A stretch of 6,639 nucleotides of DNA from Chitinophagaceae bacterium UBA5175 (GTDB lineage: Bacteria > Bacteroidota > Bacteroidia > Chitinophagales > Chitinophagaceae). A program made the position numbers and the translations under genes. Numbering within the stretch: position 1 is the stretch's first letter; each line of letters begins with the position of its first letter. Positions 1-5,757 of the stretch are shown here, piece after piece. The notes beneath the pieces were generated by a model that had not been told where the DNA came from, made no database searches, and saw only the letters and a list, made by a program, of their open reading frames with translations. The stretch is from contig DHWT01000169.1 of assembly GCA_002413325.1 (NCBI GenBank), forward strand, positions 1 through 6,639, in the 5' to 3' direction.

Positions 1-165
1 GAGAATATAAAAAAAAGATTACAGATCTTCTATCCCGGCAGGCATAGGCTGGAAGTTTATGCAGGCGCAGGTGACTTCAGCCTGAAGTTGCAAATTAAAT
101 TAACTCCCTATACGCCTTATCGGAACAATCAGAGTGATAAAAGTCTGGTATATGAGCATTCATGA
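1..165 (+). CDS. Possible 3' end of an upstream coding sequence (partial)
   Basis: Frame 1 is open from the window edge to a TGA at 163-165, giving 54 codons, while the other two plus-strand frames hit stops early. The translated end contains an alternating hydrophobic/polar stretch (LEVYAGAGDFSLKLQIKLTP) that looks like beta strands of a real protein C-terminus rather than random sequence. I do not recognise the family. If real, its stop lies 14 bases inside the following kinase gene (ATG at 152), an overlap typical of translationally coupled genes. A 54-codon open frame can also arise by chance, so this stays tentative. Confidence 0.35.
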   Translation, partial: ENIKKRLQIFYPGRHRLEVYAGAGDFSLKLQIKLTPYTPYRNNQSDKSLVYEHS

Positions 166-1258
166 GTTCATATTTTCCTCTCAGCCAAAGCACCGGATAG
201 CAAGACATATCCTGCTATGGACCTTATGTTATGCCTACCTTGTGATATGCTATCCACCTTATGGAACCGACACACCTGACGGCTTGGAGACGGGTGGTCC
301 GGTTATGTTTTTTGAAAAGGCCGGTATAAGGGGACTGTTTCACCTGATATGCCAGATGTTTTTCTGCTTCCCGGTGTTATATTTTCTGATGCCTGTTTTT
401 TTTTGGAAGAAGAAATACGTACAATTTGGTCTGGGTCTCCTGATTTCATGGACATGCGTATCTTTTTTCAGGTACCTCGCATTTAATTTCGCGATGGATC
501 CGATCCTGAACACCCTCGGGTTACCTTTAAACACAACACGCTTAACCTTAAACGCCAGTTTTGCCCAAACCATCAGCGGACCGGCATTTGTCAGTTTTAT
601 TTTTATTTCGATGAAGATTTTTAAGGACTACCTGCAAAAGCAACAGGAAAATATTATTCTTTACCAGGAAAATTTTAATGCGCAACTGCAATTTCTGAAA
701 GCACAGGTACACCCGCATTTTTTGTTCAACACTTTAAACAATATTTACTTTTTCATACTTTCAGAACCGGTGAAGGCAAAATTTCTTATACGAAAACTGG
801 AAAAAATGCTTCATTATATGGTTAACGAATGTGACCAGGCTGTTGTGCCCCTGACTGAGGAAATAAATATGATATATGATTATATTGAACTGGAAAAAGT
901 ACGTTATGCTGATCTTGATATTGAACTGGAAATAACCGGAGATTGTGCAGATAAGAAGATTGCTCCATTATTAATGATTCCATTTATCGAAAATAGTTTC
1001 AAGCATGGAACCAGTAAAGTGTTGAGGGATCCCTGGATAAGATTATTTATACAGGTGGATGAAGCAGTGCTTCATTTTACTTTAGCCAATAATAAGCCGG
1101 GCGAAGCGATTCTTAAAGAAAATGGCATTGGGCTGATCAACGTAAGGAAGAGACTTGGGCTTCTTTATGCCGAAAATCATTATCTCTTAGTTAAACCCAC
1201 GGAAAACACCTTTACTGTAAATATGCAAATACCCCTGGAGCAGAAATACGCGGGATAA
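152..1258 (+). CDS. LytS/YehU-type membrane sensor histidine kinase (His_kinase family)
   Basis: This is an inner-membrane sensor kinase that should autophosphorylate on histidine and pass phosphate to the response regulator encoded next. Numbering is from the ATG at 152 (368 aa); a GTG at 134 would add six residues. Four hydrophobic helices lie at about residues 18-34, 60-84, 90-111 and 138-157, with a short polar loop between the first two and no separate sensor domain. A linker helix (about 158-180) leads to the His_kinase (PF06580) H-box AQVHPHFLFNTLNN, with His189 the expected phosphoacceptor. The HATPase part has the N-box PFIENSFKHG (277-286) and the glycine box GIGLINVRKRL (325-335). 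Length and architecture match the usual Bacteroidota members of this family. The ATG at 152 is preferred because MSIHEF is a natural start, but no Shine-Dalgarno supports either choice. The signal sensed cannot be read from the sequence. Confidence 0.93.
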   Translation: MSIHEFIFSSQPKHRIARHILLWTLCYAYLVICYPPYGTDTPDGLETGGPVMFFEKAGIRGLFHLICQMFFCFPVLYFLMPVFFWKKKYVQFGLGLLISWTCVSFFRYLAFNFAMDPILNTLGLPLNTTRLTLNASFAQTISGPAFVSFIFISMKIFKDYLQKQQENIILYQENFNAQLQFLKAQVHPHFLFNTLNNIYFFILSEPVKAKFLIRKLEKMLHYMVNECDQAVVPLTEEINMIYDYIELEKVRYADLDIELEITGDCADKKIAPLLMIPFIENSFKHGTSKVLRDPWIRLFIQVDEAVLHFTLANNKPGEAILKENGIGLINVRKRLGLLYAENHYLLVKPTENTFTVNMQIPLEQKYAG

Positions 1259-1296
1259 AAAGCGATTATTCATTTTGTCATTTTAAAACCTGACCA

Positions 1297-2028
1297 ATGA
1301 ACCCGGATAAATTAATAAACTGTATAGCGGTGGATGATGAGCCGCCGGCTCTGCAATTGATTGAGAAATATATCCATTCTGTTCCTGTATTCAATCTCGT
1401 CGGTACCTGTGCCAATGCTGTAGATGCGCTGACCCTGCTACAGAATAATACTGTTGATCTTTTATTCCTGGATATCCAGATGCCGCATATATTGGGTACG
1501 GAGTTTATGAGAACCCTTTCGAATCCTCCCAAAGTAATATTCACAACGGCCTTCAGGAAATTTGCCGTAGAAGGATTTGATCTGGATGCGGTGGATTATT
1601 TATTGAAACCCATTTCTTTTGAGAGATTTCTAAAAGCGGTCAACAAAGTGATGAAGCTGCATTTGACGCCCGTTAAAAAAAATGTAACGGCGGAGTCAAC
1701 AGAGCCGGAAAATGAGGATAAATTCCTCTTCCTGCGTTCAGATAGAAAAAGTATAAAGATTCATCTCGACGATTTGTTATTTGTTGAGAGCCTGAAAAAT
1801 TATATTAAGGTGGTGACGAAGGAAAAGACTTTAGTTACCAAATATTCTATTTCCGCCCTGGAAGAAAGTCTTCCACCAGCCTTTATCCGCATTCACCGTT
1901 CTTTTATCATCGCAAAGGATAAAATAGAGGCGTTTTCTCACGATTTTGTTCATATAGGAAAATATGAATTGCCCGTTAGCAGGAGTTACCGGCATGAGGT
2001 GGAAAAAATTTTGAAAAGCAAACATTAG
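1297..2028 (+). CDS. LytTR-family response regulator (REC + LytTR DNA-binding domain)
   Basis: This is a transcriptional response regulator, the expected phosphorylation partner of the kinase ending 38 bases upstream. The receiver domain spans about residues 7-120: acidic pair Asp13-Asp14, phospho-acceptor Asp59 in LFLDIQMP, switch Thr83/Thr84 in IFTTAF, and Lys104 in the YLLKPI motif. A charged linker (about 122-142) joins it to a LytTR (PF04397) domain at about 143-240, recognisable by LFLRSDRKSIKI, DLLFVESLKNYIKV, FIRIHRSFIIAKDKIE and LPVSRSYRHEV. At 243 aa it has the standard length for the AgrA/LytR type. All key phosphorylation residues are intact. No LytTR operator repeats were recognised in the window, so target genes are unknown. 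The gene ends with TAG, and the next gene converges on it. Confidence 0.95.
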   Translation: MNPDKLINCIAVDDEPPALQLIEKYIHSVPVFNLVGTCANAVDALTLLQNNTVDLLFLDIQMPHILGTEFMRTLSNPPKVIFTTAFRKFAVEGFDLDAVDYLLKPISFERFLKAVNKVMKLHLTPVKKNVTAESTEPENEDKFLFLRSDRKSIKIHLDDLLFVESLKNYIKVVTKEKTLVTKYSISALEESLPPAFIRIHRSFIIAKDKIEAFSHDFVHIGKYELPVSRSYRHEVEKILKSKH

Positions 2029-2169
2029 CCCGTGAACACCCGTTCTTTTGAAATTAAGGTTTACCGTGTGTAAAATAATTTTTTGGCAGTTCTGGTATAA
2101 AGGGAAGATGGATATGGGCAAAGTGCACCTACGTGATATACATCCCTGTAATCAGTAAATAGCAATTCA

Positions 2170-2206
2170 GAGTTTTTCGCAAATGGGAATACGGAGTTTT
2201 TCGCAA
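2170..2206. repeat. 13-bp direct repeat, 24-base period
   Basis: GAGTTTTTCGCAA occurs at 2170-2182 and again at 2194-2206, separated by 11 bases. The match is exact, and the period of 24 is a multiple of three. It sits at the left edge of the GC-richer part of the convergent intergenic region. Two copies are too few to call an array. It may be part of a dispersed intergenic repeat, a protein-binding site pair, or a small duplication. Confidence 0.7.
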
Positions 2207-2221
2207 CAGGCCTGCAGAACT

Positions 2222-2264
2222 TCCGGGCAACCTGGCTGCCATCATCGCGGTGCCAGTCGCCGGA
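2222..2264. repeat. Two-tier imperfect inverted repeat
   Basis: TCCGG (2222-2226) pairs with CCGGA (2260-2264), and inside it CTGGC (2232-2236) pairs with GCCAG (2252-2256). This gives an interrupted stem with a 5/3-base internal loop and a 15-base apical loop. It could fold in a transcript from either strand. There is no flanking T-run, so it is not a standard terminator. Part of the match could be chance given the local GC content. Confidence 0.4.
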
Positions 2265-2307
2265 TTTCCACCAAAGTTCACATGATGGCAATAGGCATTT
2301 GAATGGC

Positions 2308-2328
2308 GCTGCCGGTAATGACCGGAGC
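2308..2328. repeat. Short GC-rich hairpin with AATG loop
   Basis: GCT (2308-2310), one bulged G (2311) and CCGGT (2312-2316) pair with ACCGG (2321-2325) and AGC (2326-2328) across the four-base loop AATG. The result is eight base pairs with a single bulge. It lies 73 bases past the acetyltransferase stop when read on the minus strand and is not followed by a T-run on either strand. A factor-dependent transcript end or part of a dispersed repeat is possible. Confidence 0.5.
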
Positions 2329-2400
2329 ATTTCAGTATTAGCTTTTCCGGGATTATAGTGATAAGTTTTCTGGTTCCGGCAATTTTTGATCCCGGCTCTT

Positions 2401-2967
2401 TTATTCAATATAATTCCGGATCACTTTAGCCGGCACGCCGGCAACGATCGTATTTGGAGGAACATCTTTCGTAACGACGGCTCCGGCCGCTACGATGGCT
2501 TTTTCGCCGATCGTGATGCCGGGCATAACGGTCACGTTTGCGCCCAGCCAGGCATATTTTTTTATGATGATGGGTTTTGAAAGGGTACTCCTGCGATTTT
2601 CTATTTCCAAAGGATGCCCTGTTGTAATCAGGTTTACTTTCGGACCGATCAGTACATCATCTTCGATGGTAATACCACCTCTGTCCATAAACGTGCAGGC
2701 ATGGTTAATGAAAACGTTTTTACCGATCTCAATATTCAGTCCGAAATCGGTGTAAAAAGGAGGTATCATGGCAAAGCTGTCATCGAGTTTCTTTCCGATC
2801 AGATCGCTGAATACTTCTCTTATCTTATCGAAATCGTCTGTTACCAGGTTATTGAGCGCCGCCGTTTTTTTGGTCGCCCTGCGTATGACCTCAAATATTT
2901 TGGGGTAGTCCGGGTCTGTGATGCTGACCATCTCCCCGCTTTTGTCTCTTTCAAAAATGTCCCGCAT
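2401..2967 (-). CDS. Maltose/galactoside O-acetyltransferase-like hexapeptide transferase (MAT/GAT family)
   Basis: This is a predicted cytosolic acetyl-CoA-dependent O-acetyltransferase acting on a sugar or similar hydroxyl acceptor, as in Maa, LacA and NodL. The N-terminal part (about residues 8-60) resembles the maltose acetyltransferase (Mac) helical domain, with the SGEM and DP-rich segment typical of its start. The left-handed beta-helix follows from about residue 74: imperfect hexapeptides in IGKNVFINHA, ITIEDDVLIGPKVNL, AWLGANVTVMPGITIGEKAI and VAAGAVVTKDVPPNTIVAG, ending in GVPAKVIR. His118 in TTGHPLE corresponds to the catalytic histidine of LacA/Maa. The length of 188 aa is normal for the family. 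It is probably transcribed alone or as a distal gene, as it lies 158 bases downstream of the haem/lipoprotein cluster. The acceptor substrate cannot be told from sequence. Confidence 0.92.
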   Translation of the reverse strand: MRDIFERDKSGEMVSITDPDYPKIFEVIRRATKKTAALNNLVTDDFDKIREVFSDLIGKKLDDSFAMIPPFYTDFGLNIEIGKNVFINHACTFMDRGGITIEDDVLIGPKVNLITTGHPLEIENRRSTLSKPIIIKKYAWLGANVTVMPGITIGEKAIVAAGAVVTKDVPPNTIVAGVPAKVIRNYIE

Positions 2968-3125
2968 GTTGTGATTATTTTCAGGCTTACATCAACCGGC
3001 TTTACGTCATGAATACAAGTTTACGGAATTTTTAGTTCGTCGCCCCGCCTTATTGGCCGGACAAGGCTGGCTGCAGGCAGTTTCAAATTCATAAGTAGTC
3101 AACCTTTAGGGAAGCCAGATAATTA

Positions 3126-3608
3126 TCAGGGCATAACAGACGGTCTTTGGGCGAGTATAAACCGGATCCTTCCGCTTTTGTACAAGGTATCTGAATCCGG
3201 AACGAATCTGTTACCCTCATATCGCCGGTAATTCAGCACAACGGCCTGTCCGGCCGAATCGGTTTTCAATTGTTCTGCAGATAGAAAATCGCCGGGAATT
3301 TGGGCGCCGAACCAATGGGTATCGGGCTGTTGCTTCCAGGTAACCAGGGTAAATATTTCACCGCCCACTACTTCTTTATTCAGTCCGGCGGCTTCCCGCA
3401 GGGCCAACGGATTGCCGTATAAGACGGACGTTGTGCCGGCCTTCCGGTTAATGAATGTGGTGAGTACTTTCAAGCCGGACACAGTCAGTTGAATGGAGTC
3501 GGGAAGCGATGCCCTGGTATTGATATTACCGGGCAGCCGGGTGTTGTTGTTACAGGAATATATCAGTAAACAAAAGACAACACAAGCTTTATGGGTCCTG
3601 TTTTTCAT
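3126..3608 (-). CDS. Small lipoprotein with cytochrome P460-like core, no CXXCH motif
   Basis: This is a predicted lipid-anchored envelope protein of 160 aa. The N-terminus is a lipoprotein signal: a basic start (MKNRTHK), a hydrophobic stretch at about 9-17 and a lipobox ending in Cys19 (LLIYSC), followed by an NNNTR spacer. The core from about residue 59 carries SVLYGNPLA, GGEIFTLVTW and a THWFGAQIPG segment, a pattern I associate with cytochrome P460 family proteins. SVLYGN...W91 aligns with VIFGN...W237 of the protein encoded immediately upstream, at nearly the same spacing. Unlike true P460 proteins there is no C-terminal CXXCH, so covalent c-type haem is not expected. The start codon comes four bases after the upstream stop, so the two genes are probably translationally coupled. 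A role as partner or accessory of the upstream haem protein is inference; the fold call is moderately sure. Confidence 0.75.
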   Translation of the reverse strand: MKNRTHKACVVFCLLIYSCNNNTRLPGNINTRASLPDSIQLTVSGLKVLTTFINRKAGTTSVLYGNPLALREAAGLNKEVVGGEIFTLVTWKQQPDTHWFGAQIPGDFLSAEQLKTDSAGQAVVLNYRRYEGNRFVPDSDTLYKSGRIRFILAQRPSVMP

Positions 3609-3612
3609 TGCA

Positions 3613-4557
3613 TTATTGTTCTATCGGGAAGGTAAATACATTATCCAGGTCTTTTACAGGCCGGTGGCAGTTGATGCACTTTGTGGCAAACATAGCATCC
3701 TTGTCATCGGGCACCAGGTCGGGGGTTTTGAACCTGGCCCAGCCCCAGCCTTCGGTGGATGCATATTTTTTTTCGTCTTTCACCATGTATTCGATCTGGT
3801 TGAATTTTCCTGTATGAATATTCCCCTCATGATCGGCCAGCTGGTCCCATTGCACTTTTGCCAACACGGTACCGTCTGGCCAGTGGCGGGTGTTTTTTTC
3901 TTTTATTGCCCGGATGGCTACCGCATTGCCAAATATTACCCGCATGGTTCCGTTACTAAAGGCATCGGTGGTACTGATGGCCTGCCAGTTTTTATAATCC
4001 GGATCATAAGCCACTCCATTGGATGCCACCGGTATGAATTGGATGCCGTTGCCTTTTTGCCATTGATTAAATTGTGCTGACTCTTCCGTTGCCTTCGAAC
4101 TGTCGTATGTCTCTGTATAGGCCATGCCCGAAACATAATTTTTCAGAACGGCCAGGTCACTTTCCGACAGCTTTGCGGAGGGATGCATCATGGTGTATTC
4201 TTTCAGGGGCATAACACCGGACAGGGCATGATTAACTATTTCCCAGAATTTATCTTTTTGTTGTGCCGCGGGCAGGTTATTCCATGCTGAGAAGTTGAAA
4301 GCATTCCGGCCGTCACGGATGTCTTTTGCCACCATCCAGGATACGGGTGAAATTCTGTCAAACCAAACTAATTTTGTTTCATTGGAATGACAGTCGAAGC
4401 AGGCTCTTTTCAAAATGGTTTTTACTTCCGCCGGTGCTGTAATATCACCGGTTACCCGGGGATTTTCGAAACGCGGTTGTATGAACTGGACAATTACAAC
4501 AACTAAAACCAGAAATGAAATGACCCGGTATATCTTTTTTTTGATGATGACTTTCAT
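3613..4557 (-). CDS. Membrane-anchored dihaem protein: Haem_bd-like domain plus cytochrome P460-like domain
   Basis: This is a predicted periplasm-facing redox protein of 314 aa with two c-type haem attachment motifs. Residues 12-27 form one hydrophobic anchor after a lysine-rich start. The first module (about 40-145) resembles the Haem_bd domain (PF14376): CFDCH at 53-57 for haem attachment, SNETKLVW, and GVMPL with Met116 a plausible axial ligand. The second module (about 160-305) resembles cytochrome P460: NWQAISTTDAF, TMRVIFGNAVAI, WPDGTVLAKVQW, FNQIEYMVKDEKKY, GWGWARF, then CINCH at 294-298. Known P460 enzymes oxidise hydroxylamine using a lysine-crosslinked haem; which lysine, if any, would crosslink here cannot be read. 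It lies 22 bases downstream of the M19 gene and 4 bases upstream of the P460-like lipoprotein, so an operon is likely. A general electron-transfer role is equally possible. Confidence 0.88.
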   Translation of the reverse strand: MKVIIKKKIYRVISFLVLVVVIVQFIQPRFENPRVTGDITAPAEVKTILKRACFDCHSNETKLVWFDRISPVSWMVAKDIRDGRNAFNFSAWNNLPAAQQKDKFWEIVNHALSGVMPLKEYTMMHPSAKLSESDLAVLKNYVSGMAYTETYDSSKATEESAQFNQWQKGNGIQFIPVASNGVAYDPDYKNWQAISTTDAFSNGTMRVIFGNAVAIRAIKEKNTRHWPDGTVLAKVQWDQLADHEGNIHTGKFNQIEYMVKDEKKYASTEGWGWARFKTPDLVPDDKDAMFATKCINCHRPVKDLDNVFTFPIEQ

Positions 4558-4579
4558 TTGTCTTTAGAATTTGTTCACT

Positions 4580-5716
4580 TTATTTTCTTACTGAAATTCC
4601 GGCCGCCGTACCGGTGTCAAATATCCGGCAGTAATTGCCGCCACCTATTTTTACAATGTCATCTTCCGTAAAGCGGGCATCCAGTAGGGCCTTCACTACG
4701 GTGTAAAAGAAACCCTCACTAACATGCTCCCAGGATTGATTTGTCCTTGTCCCGAACTGATCGTTGGAAGCGGGTGCGATTTTAGTGTCTGTTCCAATAC
4801 AGACATGATCTATTCCGGTCACATCTGCCATGGCACGAATATTTTCTGCATATTCCTGTGGTGAATCCGCCAGGTGTGTCCAGACACCAATAACACCGCC
4901 GGCATCTGCGACTATTTTAGCCTGTTCCTTACTGATAAGCCTGGGCATCATCATCTTCGCCATTTTTTCATTCCCGCCTGGTCTTGTGTTAAGACCCGTA
5001 TGAGATATAATAATTGGCTTACCGGATACTTTAATTCCATCATTGATCGCCTGATCGCTGCAATGTGCGAGGTCAACGAGGATGCCAAGCCGGTTACATT
5101 CTTTAATTACATTCATTCCGGATTCGGTGAGACCGTTATACCGGGCTGGTTCGGTGTAAATGTCGCCCAGGGGAACGAGTGATGGATTGTCGTGAAGCAA
5201 TCCTAAGTGCCTTAGTCCCCGGTTGTAGGCCATTTCAAGTCGCTCTAATTTATCCTCGATAAAATGGCCGCCTTCGACAGCCTGAATAACAACAGGCTGG
5301 TGTTTTTTGTGTGCCGCTTTTAAATCTGAACCATTTAATGCCCGGCTGATGCCGTTATTCTTTAACAATACATCCATTTCGTCTAAACAAATACTGAATC
5401 TGTCATAGGCTTCGCCTTTTTCATTTAGTTTTGGGCGGTCCACGCAAAATGTCATACAGATAGCAGACAAACCGGATTTATTCAATGCTCCTTTTAAATT
5501 ATAATTTTGGCTTTTGAAGTCCTCTTTAATAAAGGGAACATCCATGTGATTGTGCGTATCAATTCCAATGGTTTTCGCGACAATTTTAGCAATTACCGGA
5601 TCGGTATCCTGGCTGGCAGCAAGGGGGAAAGCCGGGTTTAGAAAAGCGGCCCCGCCTGCGCCGGAGAGGGTGGTGATGAATTTTCGTCTGGACCAGTTGT
5701 TCTGCGTGTTATTCAT
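4580..5716 (-). CDS. Tat-exported membrane dipeptidase-like metallohydrolase (peptidase M19)
   Basis: This is a member of the renal dipeptidase (M19) family of the amidohydrolase superfamily, a binuclear zinc hydrolase that typically cleaves dipeptides. The start carries a twin-arginine signal, SRRKFITTLSGAGGAAFL (residues 9-26), so the folded protein is expected in the periplasm. Metal-site motifs are present: HMDVP (His57, Asp59), VEGGHFIE (Glu148), LVDLAHCSD (His218), IIISHTG (His239) and CIGTD (Asp310). Other family signatures are GLRHLGLLHDN, ADAGGVIGVW and the C-terminal GGNYCRIF. At 378 aa including the signal it has normal length. Tat export fits a cofactor-loaded enzyme next to haem proteins. 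M19 relatives include beta-lactam and D-amino-acid dipeptide hydrolases, so the substrate is open. It is spaced 41 bases from the upstream PEP-mutase-like gene. Confidence 0.93.
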   Translation of the reverse strand: MNNTQNNWSRRKFITTLSGAGGAAFLNPAFPLAASQDTDPVIAKIVAKTIGIDTHNHMDVPFIKEDFKSQNYNLKGALNKSGLSAICMTFCVDRPKLNEKGEAYDRFSICLDEMDVLLKNNGISRALNGSDLKAAHKKHQPVVIQAVEGGHFIEDKLERLEMAYNRGLRHLGLLHDNPSLVPLGDIYTEPARYNGLTESGMNVIKECNRLGILVDLAHCSDQAINDGIKVSGKPIIISHTGLNTRPGGNEKMAKMMMPRLISKEQAKIVADAGGVIGVWTHLADSPQEYAENIRAMADVTGIDHVCIGTDTKIAPASNDQFGTRTNQSWEHVSEGFFYTVVKALLDARFTEDDIVKIGGGNYCRIFDTGTAAGISVRK

Positions 5717-5757
5717 ATGACGTCGTTATCAAGCGTCGCAAAATAAAATTCAGCATT

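Larger units (their letters stand above)
2029..2400. other. Convergent intergenic region with repeats, no convincing gene
   Basis: These 372 bases separate the response regulator (plus strand) from the acetyltransferase (minus strand). They should hold transcript ends for both genes. A run of six T at 2079-2084 lies 50 bases after the regulator stop, but it is preceded only by weak pairing (ACAC 2036-2039 with GTGT 2066-2069), so no clean intrinsic terminator is visible. The stretch from about 2165 to 2330 is richer in GC than its flanks and holds a 13-bp direct repeat and two inverted repeats, listed separately. Open frames exist on both strands, but their translations have no recognisable domain and are rich in Cys, Arg and Ser in a way that suggests non-coding sequence. 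Confidence 0.7.

Noticed and set aside
2061..2408. 115-codon minus-strand open frame in the convergent intergenic region
   Set aside because: Its start lies inside the end of the acetyltransferase gene, and the translation has no recognisable domain and an atypical composition. The in-frame FAKNS-like repetition is explained by the 24-base DNA repeat.
2495..3012. Plus-strand open frames opposite the acetyltransferase
   Set aside because: They are antisense shadows of a clearly conserved hexapeptide transferase.
3016..3023. TAAACTTG on the minus strand as a Bacteroidota -7 promoter element for the acetyltransferase
   Set aside because: It is a 5-of-6 match to TAnnTTTG placed 48 bases before the start, but no TTTG-type -33 element lies at the expected distance. 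It is too weak to annotate.
3047..3067. GCCTT/AAGGC inverted repeat as a terminator for the minus-strand operon
   Set aside because: The stem is only 5 bp with an 11-base loop and no following T-run, and such short matches occur by chance.
3493..4080. 195-codon plus-strand open frame opposite the lipoprotein and dihaem genes
   Set aside because: It is antisense to two genes with clear signal and haem motifs, and its translation has no domain of its own.
5536..5567. Apparent substitution of the M19 HxD metal motif by H55-x-H57
   Set aside because: Shifting by two residues aligns His57-Met58-Asp59-Val-Pro with the family's HxDxP pattern, so the metal site is intact.
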